From positions 62,001-126,000 of the forward strand of contig NZ_RAZF01000007.1 of the NCBI RefSeq assembly GCF_003612555.1: a DNA stretch of 64,000 nucleotides, given 5' to 3'. Source of the DNA: Acutalibacter sp. 1XD8-33. GTDB lineage: Bacteria; Bacillota; Clostridia; Oscillospirales; Acutalibacteraceae. Shown here piece by piece: positions 27,819-36,953 of this stretch. Below the pieces are notes generated by a model that was given only the letters and a program-made list of their open reading frames with translations, had not been told where the DNA came from and searched no databases. How positions within the stretch are numbered: the first letter of the stretch is position 1; every line of letters begins with the position of its first letter. The position numbers and the translations under genes are program-made.

Positions 27819-28288
27819 TTATGCTTTTTCCCCTTCCAAAAGCTGATTTAGCTGGTCAACACCCCTTTTGCGATATGAAAGAATCGTTTTATCGGCATAA
27901 TACAGGGCTTCATTGCCAATATAGCCATTTGTTGGCACTTCCTTTCTTGGATCAGGAAAAATTGGTGTTTCTCGCCGGACTTCATAGGCCGGTCATAGAA
28001 CGGCAATTCGTCCAGCGTGTCACCGGGGCCGGGATTGAAGTATAGAATTTCACGGAATAAACCATCATCGTTTTGCAAGGCTCCACAGGTGTCAGCCGGG
28101 TTGATCTCGCCGGTGCCTCTCACCATTTTAACCCCGCATTTGTAATCCACCGGGGGAGAGGGTCAGGACAGCCTTCATTTTGGTGTTGCTGGTAGTGACC
28201 GCCTGGGCGCTGTTGGCCCAATAGATATGACCGCCCTTGTGCGCTCCTTTGATAGCGATATAATGTTGGTCAAGTTCCTGGGCTATCC
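27819..28288 (-). pseudogene. Frameshifted relic of an uncharacterised mobile-element gene
   Basis: Three joined reading-frame pieces: AIKGAHKGGHIYWANSAQAV near 28200, then MVRGTGEINPADTCGALQND near 28100, then NGYIGNEALYYADKTILSYR ending with stop at 27819. Each is coding-like, but frameshifts separate them. I do not recognise the family. Its 5' end abuts the HamA relic at about 28289, which looks like a deletion or recombination junction. Confidence 0.5.
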
Positions 28289-28850
28289 TCAACCGACATT
28301 CTTAATCCATTCATCGCGATAAGGAATTGAGTTTGTTTTCTACATCCTCTTTAATAATTAGAAATTGCTCGGCTAAATATTCCCTTTTAAATTGATTCTC
28401 CAAGTCACCAATTAATTCTCTAATTCCTCGTTTACTATCAGTATAAAATTTGCTTTCCCCCAACCATAGAATACCATCATTTGGAGTAATATGTACCGTG
28501 TCAAATTGCCTATTGAATCTTTAAAATAGACTTTTGATATTAAGGGAATTGTATTTTTGAAATCTCTTAGTAATAAATGAAGTATTAATTCCCCAAATTC
28601 TCCTCTACGTGAACCTCCTAATTTTTTTATTTCTTCTTCAACGGATTTTTCATTATCTAAAATACCAACGTCTCATTAATTCGTAATCATTTATTTTATA
28701 AATACTTCTTGCCGCCTCACGGAGCTTTTCGACAGCATCGGTCTGTGGAATTTTCGGATTCGCATACTCCGCAAAAATAAATTCTGGTATAGTATTAATA
28801 CAGCCTGCGTAAACTCGTCTAATTGATATATAAAGGTTTTCCGTTATCAT
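28289..28850 (-). pseudogene. HamA (DUF1837, Hachiman-type nuclease) relic
   Basis: Starts MITENLYISIRRVYAGC at 28850 and passes through at least three frameshifts. Diagnostic DUF1837 segments are GEFGELILHLLLRD, YFKDS, FDTVHITPNDG and LWLGESKFY, the last two carrying the Asp and Glu-x-Lys of the nuclease core, then YRDEWIKNVG before a stop. HamA is the effector of Hachiman anti-phage defence with the helicase HamB; no hamB is seen. The gene is clearly dead. It is AT-rich like the AAA/DUF2971 genes beyond. Confidence 0.75.
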
Positions 28851-28869
28851 CTATATCTGAATCAATCAA

Positions 28870-29640
28870 TATGCGCTGACTCTGCCGCTGTACCGGCAGG
28901 AGCAGGAGTTTCAGCGGCTGCCCATATCCAGGCAGACTATGGCGAACTGGGTGATTGCCGCCCACGAGAGGTGGTTCGGGGAGCTGTTCCGGCGATTGCG
29001 GGAAGAACTGCTCTCCAACGAGATACTTCATGCGGACGAGATCACGCTGACCGTGCTGTGGGAGGATGGCAGGAAGGCCACACAGAAAAGTTATGTGTGG
29101 GTGTATCGGACCTCGGGGGACAGCGAAAGGCCTGCGGTACTGCAACAAGCTGTTTGAGCTGAAGGCCGGGTATGCGGAGAAAAAGCTCTCTTTCCAGGAA
29201 CGGTTTCTGGAGAGGAAGAAGCGTTCTGTGTCAACAGCAGAAGAGTTTTTATTCTGGGAAAGCAATGAATACACCATAATCCCGTGCCAAAATCTGCCTA
29301 CGGCGCGGCACTGAGCTGATGCCGAATAGTTAACATGCGTTAACTATAGCAGAAAGAGTGGGCTGATGCATGTGTTTCTGGACGGACGCTTGGAACTATC
29401 CACAACAACCGCACGGAACGGCCTTTTGCGGTGGGTCGGGAAAACTAGCTGTTTTATAATTCGCCCAGAGGAGCAGAGGCCAGCGCCAGTGCGGCAGCTT
29501 ATTCTATTGTGGAAAAAGCCAAAGCCAATTGACTGCGGCCTTTCCGGCATTTTCAGTTTTTGCTGGAGCGGCTGTCTGTGGGGACTCCTATTGAAGATTG
29601 CCTGCCCTGGGGACAGAGGGCCCAGACTTTGTGCAGGTAG
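28870..29640 (+). pseudogene. IS66-family transposase relic
   Basis: Pieces of an IS66 TnpC-type transposase in shifting frames: LPLYRQEQEFQRL and MANWVIAAHERWFGELFRRL with a catalytic-type HADE, later KAGYAEKKLSFQERFLERKK, then DGRLELS, NRTERPFAVGREN, FYNSPRGAEASASAAAYSIV and the tail RLSVGTPIEDCLPWGQRAQT. Stops and frameshifts break it throughout, and the DDE core is partly deleted. A 22-bp palindrome interrupts it at 29326-29347. Confidence 0.85.
29326..29347. repeat. Minimal remnant of the cloverleaf element inside IS66 relic
   Basis: A 22-bp palindrome made of ATAGTTAAC, two bases and GCGTTAACTAT. These are the left and right ends of the 120-bp element joined with nothing between. It lies where the transposase reading frame is interrupted (CCGAAT before, CAGAAAGAGTGG after). 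Confidence 0.5.
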
Positions 29641-29789
29641 CTTGGCGGCTCATTTTGCTTAATATTTCAAATAGCGATTTCACTTTTGAGGATCGCTATT
29701 GCTTTCTTCTTGTTACGAGGGTTCGTTTCGATTTTTCGCTTACTTACATCCACATTTTCGCACTTTTGAAATCCAGGCTTTCGGGCATC

Positions 29790-29819
29790 AAAAAAACCGC
29801 GCGGCTGCGCGGTTTTTTT
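29790..29819. terminator. Bidirectional intrinsic terminator
   Basis: Stem ACCGCGC/GCGCGGT with loop GGCT, flanked by seven A and seven T. It can stop minus-strand transcription leaving the AAA gene. A second hairpin (ATAGCGAT/ATCGCTAT, about 29672-29700) lies further along. The rest of 29641-29929 holds nothing recognised. Confidence 0.9.
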
Positions 29820-29929
29820 GAGCGAATATTTTTTTATATCCACAGGATGTGAACGCACGACCAAAAAGATATTTTTGCCTAGTTGGTGGGTGTATCTGAA
29901 CCCACGCAAAAACAACTATAGTCATTTAA

Positions 29930-31492
29930 TCAATATCTCCATTTTGCAGTTTCGGCGCGTGCCCGACTTTCTTTAAGCGTTATAGCTGCTTTGACAAAAT
30001 CTTCTTTAACAATCACATTCTTATCTGTAATATCAATATTGGTATTGATTTCAAAGGTACGACCGATATCTACAGTTCTCCTAATTGAATTATAAGCTGC
30101 TTCTGAAACCACAAAATCTATTTCTGCTCCTGAACACCCGACTAACCACTCTTCAACGAAATCATTCTTATCAAAATCTTTCGCGACAGGCATATTCTCC
30201 GTATGTATTCTAAATATGGCTTTGCAACCCTCAAGACTGGGTTTCTGTATTTCTATTACATAATCAAACCGTCCCGGACGCTTTATTGCATCATCAATCA
30301 TGTCGATTCTATTGGTGGAAGCAATTGCACATATTCGGCTGTTTTCATCAATTCCGTCCAACAAGGTTAGCAATTGGTTTACAACTGTGGCCATTAACGG
30401 GTTACCGTCTGCATCTCTTGTAGAAGAAATTGAATCAAATTCATCAAAGTAAATAATTGCTGGGCGCATCTTCTTGGCTTCCTCAAATATCTTTCTCAGA
30501 TTTGCCTCAGACTGGCCAATAAATTTGTTTAATATTTCCGGCCCACTCACAGAAACAAAGTGTGCGCTAATCTCATTTGCAATAGCTTTTGCAATCAATG
30601 TTTTTCCACACCCTGGCGGCCCATATAGCAGGATACCTTTATGAGGCTTAATGCGATAATGTTCAAAAAGATACGGTGCAATCAATGGTAGCTCAATAAC
30701 TTCTCGCACTTGTTGTACAATTTCATCCAAACCACCGATATCTTTAAAGGTGGTCGTTGGAACATACTTTGTATCATTTACTGGTATTTCCTGTTTGTCT
30801 TCAAATAACGAAAGTGAGAAAGGACTCCTATAATCTTTTTCTCGTTTTTCTCTGGGCTTAACACCAATAATTTCACTTTGCCTCATTCCAAGTGGTGCAT
30901 TACGATACTTATACTCCCAGTCCCCATCCTCTGTCACTTCAATGATATTTGGCAGGGTATCCAAGGCTTTCTGAAGCCGTTCATAAGAAAAATGTTTGCA
31001 TATGTTGACTTTTTTCTTTTTGACTTCTTTTTGCAACATAAAAAGAATTTGTTCCTTGTCTATATTCCAGACGTTGTTTTCAAAATGCCCAAATTCGTAC
31101 CAGCAATTACTCAGACGATAGGAATAGTATGAATCTTTTCTTAAAGAAATCAAGTCAAGGGACTTACATCCCCATCCGGCATTCTCATAGCAATACTCTT
31201 CGGGATGGATACACGAACTACATCCGGCTTCACAATCAACAATAGTAAAAATAGTGTTTATATCCGTTAACGTGGCTCTTTCTTCATCAATGAAATATTC
31301 TGTTTTTGTCCAGTTGCGTATTGTCTCCAAAATGCCTTTTATTTCGAATTCGCATTGGCGAATCTCTTCCATTCCAAGTACTAAGGTGTTTGCTGATTTT
31401 TCGCATGAGTAACCAACGAAATTTTCGCATTGCAAGCAAACAGAATCATAATATTTTGATGACGATTTATAAAATATTATTTTTAGATTCAT
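29930..31492 (-). CDS. CDC48-like AAA+ ATPase with N-terminal cysteine-rich region
   Basis: A 520-aa protein. The AAA+ module (about 247-510) has Walker A GPPGCGKT (291-298), Walker B IIYFDEFD (346-353), sensor ASTNR (391-395) and RPGRFD (405-410), closest in style to single-ring CDC48/FtsH-type unfoldases. The N-terminal 110 residues hold clustered cysteines (CLQCENFVGYSC; CEAGCSSC; CYENAGWGC), suggesting metal binding. It follows a DUF2971 gene by 72 bp on the same strand in an AT-rich island among defence relics. A two-gene defence or quality-control module is possible but unproven. Confidence 0.8.
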   Translation of the reverse strand: MNLKIIFYKSSSKYYDSVCLQCENFVGYSCEKSANTLVLGMEEIRQCEFEIKGILETIRNWTKTEYFIDEERATLTDINTIFTIVDCEAGCSSCIHPEEYCYENAGWGCKSLDLISLRKDSYYSYRLSNCWYEFGHFENNVWNIDKEQILFMLQKEVKKKKVNICKHFSYERLQKALDTLPNIIEVTEDGDWEYKYRNAPLGMRQSEIIGVKPREKREKDYRSPFSLSLFEDKQEIPVNDTKYVPTTTFKDIGGLDEIVQQVREVIELPLIAPYLFEHYRIKPHKGILLYGPPGCGKTLIAKAIANEISAHFVSVSGPEILNKFIGQSEANLRKIFEEAKKMRPAIIYFDEFDSISSTRDADGNPLMATVVNQLLTLLDGIDENSRICAIASTNRIDMIDDAIKRPGRFDYVIEIQKPSLEGCKAIFRIHTENMPVAKDFDKNDFVEEWLVGCSGAEIDFVVSEAAYNSIRRTVDIGRTFEINTNIDITDKNVIVKEDFVKAAITLKESRARAETAKWRY

Positions 31493-31564
31493 AATTCAAC
31501 ACCCAAACCACATGGTATACAGTTTTTTAAAACCGACGTGCTGTGTTCTACAATAGTAATAAAG

Positions 31565-32725
31565 TCATAAAACGCTTTGGCCTTTGGCATTCTTATATTG
31601 AGGGCAATCCTCACATTTGATTTCACAATCCTGCATTTCAAATATTGCTGCATTTCTTTTTACACCAATATACGGAATGTGTTTTCTATTGCAAATATCT
31701 ATTATCTTTTTTCTAGAGGAAGGTCTCATACGGTTTCCAAGAAAAACCTTTGTGATGGGGAAAAACTTGACATTAAAGTTGGATATGTTCTCGCCACTCA
31801 ATGGAAGCAATAACCGCCACTCGTTTTGAAATGCCCAATCCATACTTTTTCGTAAAACACCATGAAAATATAGATTCCATAGTGTTTCTTTAGTTAATTC
31901 TTTGTCTTGTGCCGCGACAAGTTGTGAGGTCACATTAGGACGAACTTTACAATAAATCATCGGGAACAAATTATAATAGATTTCCTGGTAGGATTTGTCA
32001 TTGGGTAAAACCGTGTATTCTATGCAAAAACCGTTATGACAATTAGCATATGCTCCTCCCCACATCAACTGTGAATATGGTGTTGTAGTAAAACAAACAG
32101 TGCGGAATATAGTTTTTAACTTGGAAGTGTAGTCCCTATATTCACCTTGTATTGTTTTTGACACAGCCATTCCCATATCAGAAGAATTATGCAACTCAAT
32201 GATTACTTTTTGCTGAAACACCTGATTTGCAAGGTTTTCTATTTCCAAATCAGGTGTTTTTATGAACACAGTATCGAGATTTCCATTGGCAGTATAATGT
32301 TCCAATAGTACTTTAACCAAGATATCTCCAATCTGTTGGGTTTGAAGTTCTGTATCGATCTCCACTCCACATCTCCGGCAGTATTCTATTAAACGAAGAT
32401 GCTCATATTCCGGAAAATCAATATTGATATCAGAATCATATATATCATCGTAGGCGGTTGGTGTTTGAAGAAAAACCGTGTTGTTTTCCAAAGCTTGAAC
32501 AGAATAGTTGATTTCTTTCCCGGTTCCCACATCTTGTATATCTAGATTGGGGTAATACCGGTAAAGCCGTAACGGCATATTGATTTTTGACCGAAGAGCA
32601 AACTCATCATATCCCATATTTTGGATTTCATCAAGTGCCATGATTGCCCCATTTACAAAACAATATGACAATGCCAACTTTGGCCCAAGTTGTTGAAATC
32701 TAGCAAACAAGTTAGATAGTTCCAT
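31565..32725 (-). CDS. DUF2971 domain protein
   Basis: A 386-aa protein. The DUF2971 hallmark is in TTTPYSQLMWGGAYANCHNGF followed by CIEY (split here; about residues 214-238), with the later EWRLLLPL segment. The usual SHYA histidine is GAYA here. The C-terminus carries CEIKCEDC (about 368-375), a small cysteine cluster that matches the cysteine-rich start of the neighbouring ATPase in style. DUF2971 genes are common in accessory islands; function unknown. AAAGGAG precedes the ATG. Likely co-transcribed with the AAA gene. Confidence 0.8.
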   Translation of the reverse strand: MELSNLFARFQQLGPKLALSYCFVNGAIMALDEIQNMGYDEFALRSKINMPLRLYRYYPNLDIQDVGTGKEINYSVQALENNTVFLQTPTAYDDIYDSDINIDFPEYEHLRLIEYCRRCGVEIDTELQTQQIGDILVKVLLEHYTANGNLDTVFIKTPDLEIENLANQVFQQKVIIELHNSSDMGMAVSKTIQGEYRDYTSKLKTIFRTVCFTTTPYSQLMWGGAYANCHNGFCIEYTVLPNDKSYQEIYYNLFPMIYCKVRPNVTSQLVAAQDKELTKETLWNLYFHGVLRKSMDWAFQNEWRLLLPLSGENISNFNVKFFPITKVFLGNRMRPSSRKKIIDICNRKHIPYIGVKRNAAIFEMQDCEIKCEDCPQYKNAKGQSVL

Positions 32726-32766
32726 AAGAGAAACTCCTTTTATGGTTCAAATTCTTAATCTGTTTT

Positions 32767-33348
32767 CTACTTGTGAAAATTGGTAAAGTTCGCAATCAAT
32801 TTGTATCGAAATACAACATCGTCCCACATCTTAAAATCACAAGCAATGAAGGGGTGAGCTGCAGTGCCACTAGCCTTTCCCCGCTTAGAGGTAATCCCAA
32901 CAGCATTTACCCTTTCTATCCATCTGGCAGGAGTCAAGGTATATGAAGGGGAGCGAACATCAAAAAGCAACTGCTAAAATGCCTGCTCGTCAAAGTTGGG
33001 ATTATTTTCTCTTTCCCACTGGTCTAAGAATGCAATCGTGTTCCTACTGCGAAGCCAGCTATGAATCACATAGCTTGGGTTCTCTGAATAAAAACGCCTT
33101 GCGATATCTGTCAGCGAGATATAGTCAACTTCAGGATATAAATACTTTTCTACAACCGCTTGAAGTCTTTGCTCCTCCTTCGGGTCATGAATGTTGGCCT
33201 CCCCACGGTTGATAAGTTCAAAGATACGGTCTCGTATAAACTCCAGGTCTTCCGCTTTGAGCAGCGATTTTTCATTTAGCCTCTTGGCATACTCATCCCT
33301 CGTTATCGCGTAAGCCCATAGTAGTTCAGATTGACTTGCTCGTTCCAT
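32767..33348 (-). pseudogene. KilA-N domain protein interrupted by one amber codon
   Basis: A KilA-N DNA-binding domain protein, typical of phages and mobile elements. The frame from ATG 33348 gives YISLTDIARRFYSENPSYVI and NTIAFLDQWERENNPNF, meets TAG at 32974-32976, then continues in the same frame with LTPARWIERVNAVGITSKRG and HPFIACDFKMW. One base change would restore a 193-codon frame, so it is recently broken or read through. Confidence 0.7.
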
Positions 33349-33698
33349 TCTTCATTGTCCTCGACATTCCGATTGGGATTTCTGCACCGGCTAGATTTCA
33401 TTTCTTCCACAGCCATGTAAGTGGTATGGTCGATAATGCCAAACGTGTACTTATAATTGTTTAGCAGCTTGTTCAAGACATCACGGCTCCACACTGTTCT
33501 CCCAGATGGAGAAGGAATACCTTGCTTGCGCAAATGCTCTTGAATTTTCTCCAAACTGTTTCCTGACAGGTATAGGCCAAATATCTCTCGCACGATTTCG
33601 GCCTCCGGCTCAACTGTTTCTACTCTCTTGTTCTTGTCACGTCGAAAGCCATAGCATACTTTGCCGAAGATTTTTGATTCCAATGGGGACAACTTCAC
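33303..33698 (-). pseudogene. Large serine recombinase relic (middle region only)
   Basis: Encodes the Recombinase domain of a large serine recombinase (KVCYGFRRDKNKRVETVEPE, LRKQGIPSPSGRTVWSRDVL, then LLNNYKYTFG and SSRCRNPN). The N-terminal catalytic domain with the active serine and the C-terminal zinc/coiled-coil part are absent. Its end overlaps the KilA-N frame. Confidence 0.7.
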
Positions 33699-33843
33699 GG
33701 TTATCTTCCTTTCTTACATTATAGTGGGTTGCTCGAGCGTTTTCAAGTAGAACCTACAAATTAGTGGAATTGATTTTGCTCTTTTCTTCTGATAAATATG
33801 ATTATTAGTGGGTTATCAGGCATTTCTTGTAGATAAGAACAAA

Positions 33844-33874
33844 AAAGCGTGGATTATGACGCTATCCACGCTTT
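33844..33874. terminator. Intrinsic terminator
   Basis: AAAGCGTGGAT / ATCCACGCTTT with a 9-nt loop. A-rich before and T-rich after, so it may act both ways between the tRNA operon and the mobile relics. Confidence 0.75.
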
Positions 33875-33905
33875 ATTTGTTTCTGAAATAGAACTTTAGA
33901 GCATA

Positions 33906-33943
33906 AAAAGGGAGGCAAAAGCCTCTAAAATGCTTTTGTCTCC
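33906..33943 (-). terminator. tRNA operon terminator
   Basis: On the minus strand GGAGACAAAAGC and GCTTTTGCCTCC form a stem followed by CTTTTTATGC. It lies 4 bp after the CCA end of tRNA-Pro and ends the Gln-Pro tRNA transcript. Confidence 0.85.
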
Positions 33944-33946
33944 TTT

Positions 33947-34023
<77 letters not shown>

Positions 34024-34112
34024 AAAAATCGTTCAAAACAACAACATAAAAAGAGGGCCAGGAGCAGAAGAGTCCGTCCAGAAAACGAACACCGACCCCA
34101 GGCCCGATCCGT

Positions 34113-34186
34113 TGGCAGCGGTACCAGGATTTGAACCCAGACAAACAGAGTCAGAGTCTGCTGTGCTACCATTACACAATACCGCT
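34113..34186 (-). tRNA. tRNA-Gln (anticodon CTG)
   Basis: Reads glutaminyl codon CAG. Acceptor arms AGCGGTA / TACCGCT, anticodon stem GCAGA / TCTGT with loop CTCTGAC (anticodon CTG), T-loop GGTTCAAATCC, encoded G73-CCA. Transcribed ahead of tRNA-Pro from a shared promoter. Confidence 0.93.
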
Positions 34187-34229
34187 TCATACTCCCCAGT
34201 GGTAAAGCCTCTCGCTAGGGACAAGTTTA

Positions 34230-34257
34230 ATTATACCCAATTTCTCAATTTTGTCAA
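34230..34257 (-). promoter_or_regulatory. Consensus promoter of tRNA-Gln/tRNA-Pro operon
   Basis: On the minus strand a perfect TTGACA (34252-34257) and perfect TATAAT (34230-34235) are separated by 16 bp, ending 44 bp before the tRNA-Gln 5' end. It is one of the strongest promoters in the window, as expected for stable RNA. Confidence 0.85.
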
Positions 34258-34317
34258 GAGGCTTTCACAATTTTTTTGAAATTGCAAGCGTAACCGGTAT
34301 TGCTGCTTTTTTCCCAA

Positions 34318-34603
34318 GGCTTCCTGTACATTGTTTCCAGCCTGGGAACCACCGGCGCTCGCGGCAAACTTCGTATGGACCTTATAACACCACCGTCCGG
34401 GTTGTAAAGGGAGAACAACATCACAGCACCATTCCCCATGCCATTGGCTTTAGCATCTCCACTCAGAAGCAGGCAAAAAAGTGACCGCCCTCTCGGACAG
34501 CGCAATTATAGGCTCAGCGATTATCAAGCCGTTGACGGAGTTTGAAAAGGAGGCACCGGAGTGTGTAGCCCGCTGTGTCTGGGGGGATGAAGGGGTTCTA
34601 TAA
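34318..34603 (+). pseudogene. trpA: trpA relic (tryptophan synthase alpha, C-terminal third)
   Basis: Frame pieces match the end of tryptophan synthase alpha subunit: GFLYIVSSLGTTGARG (the GFxYxVSxxGxTG motif), then HAIGFSISTQKQAKK in another frame (the GFGIS phosphate-binding motif), then ALSDSAIIGSAIIKPL and a stop at 34601-34603. Two frameshifts and a lost 5' part show it is dead. No other trp gene is in the window. Confidence 0.7.
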
Positions 34604-34958
34604 TAGATAGAAAATGGAATAAAAATACCCCCAACTCGCATTATGGAAGTTGAGGGCGATTTTTCTGTTGAACTTCACATATGCTGGGACATGAGGTGGG
34701 CCCAGACTGCTGCCCTTTTTGCTTTGTGCCGAAACTCGTTTGACTGGCAACCAGAGTTTGTACTCCGGCATGCGATGTTCCAAGCGTTCTGACGTGAACC
34801 ACTGCTTTGGGGAAATGTGTTCCTCCAGATAAGTACGGCCGGCAAAGCCCCTCTCATAGCCACCCATATCCAGCATATACTTGTACACTACACTGTTGAG
34901 AGGCCTTCTTCATGAGAAACCCTATATCGGATACTCCCATCTTCACCGTGCGGCAGCA
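34604..34958. other. Intergenic stretch with no recognised feature
   Basis: Lies between the trpA relic and metY. One minus-strand frame (34598-34888, 96 codons) overlaps it, but it has no ribosome site and no recognisable motif. I do not support it as a gene. Confidence 0.4.
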
Positions 34959-36239
34959 TCATCTGACAGCCGCAAAGCCCTTCTCCAGGTCGGCTATAAT
35001 GTCGTCAATATGCTCTGCGCCGATGGACAGCCGGATGGTATTGGGTTTGATGCCCTGGTCCAACAGCTCCTCAGGGCTTAGCTGGGAATGGGTGGTGGTA
35101 GCCGGGTGGATCACCAGAGACTTCACATCCGCCACATTAGCAAGCAGAGAGAATATCTCCAGACTGTCAATAAACCTGTGGGCCTCCTCCTGTCCTCCCT
35201 GGATCTCAAAGGTGAAGATCGACGCGCCGCCATTGGGGAAGTATCTCTTGTACAGGACGTGGTCAGGATGGTCCGGCAGGGAGGGGTGGTTTACCTTCTC
35301 TACCTGGGGATGATTGTCTAGGAATTCCACCACTCGCTTGGTGTTCTCAGCATGGCGCTCTAGCCGCAGGGAGAGGGTCTCTACGCCTTGTAGCAGCAGG
35401 AAAGCGTTGAACGGAGAAATCGTCGCACCCGTATCTCGAAGCAGAATGGCCCGGATGTAGGTGACAAAGGCGGCGGGACCCGCCGCATCCACAAAGGAAA
35501 CGCCGTGATAGCTGGGATTTGGCTTAGCGATGGGGGCATATTTTCCCGAGGCCTTCCAGTCGAACTTACCGCTGTCCACTATGATACCACCCAGGGTGGT
35601 GCCGTGTCCACCGATGAATTTGGTTGCAGAGTGTACAACAATGTCCGCTCCGTGCTCGATGGGCCGGATAAGGTAGGGAGTGCCGAAAGTGTTGTCGATC
35701 ACCAGGGGCAGGCCATGCTTGTGGGCAATCGCCGCAATGGCGTCGATATCCGGGATGTCGGAGTTGGGGTTGCCCAGGGTCTCCAAATAGACCGCCTTCG
35801 TGTTGGAACGGATGGCCTCCTCCAGCTCCGCCAGGTTGTGGGCATCTACAAAGGTGGTCTCCACGCCGAACTGAGGCAACGTGTGAGCCAGCAGGTTATA
35901 GCTGCCGCCATAGATGGTCTTTTGGGCCACGATGTGGTCTCCCGCCTGGGCCAGGGCCTGGATGGTGTAAGTGATAGCTGCCGCGCCAGAGGCCAAGGCC
36001 AGAGCTGCCACGCCGCCCTCCAGAGCCGCGATTCGCTTCTCCAATACGTCCTGGGTGGAATTGGTCAGCCTGCCGTAGATATTGCCGGCGTCTGCTAAGC
36101 CGAACCGGGCGGCAGCATGGGCCGAATTGCGGAAAACATAACTGGTGGTCTGATAGATGGGCACCGCACGGGCATCTGTGGCGAGGTCAGGCTGTTCCTG
36201 GCCTACGTGAAGCTGCAACGTCTCAAATTTATAGCTCAT
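34959..36239 (-). CDS. metY: O-acetylhomoserine sulfhydrylase (PLP enzyme)
   Basis: Makes homocysteine from O-acetylhomoserine and sulfide; the family also includes O-acetylserine/cystathionine enzymes. 426 aa, typical of MetY. The PLP lysine is in [13 protein letters not shown] (about 207-219), with [20 protein letters not shown] (about 55-74) and [12 protein letters not shown] as further Cys/Met-metabolism PLP motifs. Transcribed from a consensus promoter that faces the promoter of an Rrf2 regulator, so it is probably controlled by sulfur or cysteine supply through that regulator. Confidence 0.93.
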   Translation of the reverse strand: MSYKFETLQLHVGQEQPDLATDARAVPIYQTTSYVFRNSAHAAARFGLADAGNIYGRLTNSTQDVLEKRIAALEGGVAALALASGAAAITYTIQALAQAGDHIVAQKTIYGGSYNLLAHTLPQFGVETTFVDAHNLAELEEAIRSNTKAVYLETLGNPNSDIPDIDAIAAIAHKHGLPLVIDNTFGTPYLIRPIEHGADIVVHSATKFIGGHGTTLGGIIVDSGKFDWKASGKYAPIAKPNPSYHGVSFVDAAGPAAFVTYIRAILLRDTGATISPFNAFLLLQGVETLSLRLERHAENTKRVVEFLDNHPQVEKVNHPSLPDHPDHVLYKRYFPNGGASIFTFEIQGGQEEAHRFIDSLEIFSLLANVADVKSLVIHPATTTHSQLSPEELLDQGIKPNTIRLSIGAEHIDDIIADLEKGFAAVR

Positions 36240-36282
36240 AAAGCAAAGCTCCCTTCTTTTTCCAGGTCTCTGAAGTAATCCT

Positions 36283-36311
36283 ATTATATTCCTATTTACC
36301 TAGCGTGTCAA
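36283..36311 (-). promoter_or_regulatory. metY promoter
   Basis: On the minus strand TTGACA (36306-36311) and TATAAT (36283-36288), both perfect, with a 17-bp spacer. It lies within an inverted repeat TATTCCTATT / AATAGGAATA (36287-36319) that is a candidate Rrf2 operator. Confidence 0.85.
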
Positions 36312-36329
36312 TAGGAATATCGCTATCTC

Positions 36330-36363
36330 TTGAAATCCTATTTACCTTGTGGTATAATAGGAA
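36330..36363 (+). promoter_or_regulatory. rrf2 promoter with overlapping operator
   Basis: TTGAAA (36330-36335) and TATAAT (36353-36358) with a 17-bp spacer. A second TCCTATT...AATAGGA inverted repeat with the same TTACC after the left arm overlaps the spacer and -10. The shared half-sites over both divergent promoters suggest one protein controls metY and its own gene. Confidence 0.8.
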
Positions 36364-36383
36364 AAGTAAAAGGAGGTTTTAAG

Positions 36384-36794
36384 ATGATTTCCACAAAAGG
36401 CCGATATGCTCTGCGGTTCCTGGTGGATGTTGCGGAGCACCAAGCCGAAGGCTTTGTCCCCCTGAAGAGCACTGCTCTGCGCCAGGGAATCTCCGAAAAA
36501 TATCTTGAAATAGTGGTGAAAGAACTGGTCAAAAACGGCCTGCTTACCGCCGCGCGAGGTAAAGGCGGCGGCTACCAGCTGAGCCGCGTGCCGGAAGAGT
36601 ATAGCGTGAAGACAATCATTGAAATCATGGAGGGGCCTCTGTCGCCGGTGGCGTGCCTGCGTCCCGGGCAGAAGCCTTGCCAGCAGAGGAGCATCTGTCC
36701 AACGCTGTCCCTATGGCAGGGATTGAACCAGGTGATTTCGGAATATCTGGCACAGTTTACCCTGGCAGACTTGTGTCGCAAAAGCGACGTGTGA
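36384..36794 (+). CDS. Rrf2-family transcriptional regulator (CymR/IscR-like)
   Basis: A 136-aa winged-helix regulator. The N-terminal helix-turn-helix includes MISTKGRYALRFLVDVAEH and SEKYLEIVVKELVKNGLL, followed by ARGKGGGYQL wing and a cysteine triad ACLRPGQKPCQQRSIC in IscR-like position, which could hold an Fe-S cluster or sense cysteine state. AGGAGG precedes the ATG at 36384. Divergent from metY with duplicated operator-like repeats between them, which points to a CymR-like role in sulfur amino-acid metabolism with autoregulation. Confidence 0.9.
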   Translation: MISTKGRYALRFLVDVAEHQAEGFVPLKSTALRQGISEKYLEIVVKELVKNGLLTAARGKGGGYQLSRVPEEYSVKTIIEIMEGPLSPVACLRPGQKPCQQRSICPTLSLWQGLNQVISEYLAQFTLADLCRKSDV

Positions 36795-36953
36795 ATATCT
36801 TGAAGGAAACTGTCTGTCCCCTCTTTCGATATGGACCGATTATATATAGATTGAGTTCCTTGTGGGATCCTTTTTGTGGTATATGCCTAACAGAATTTCA
36901 GTTTTTGCAGCTTCGCGCCCCTCAAACGCATCGTGTTCTTTGGGGATTCTCTC

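Noticed and set aside
34598-34888. Minus-strand frame of 96 codons before metY
   Set aside because: No ribosome site, no recognisable motif and it overlaps the trpA relic end.
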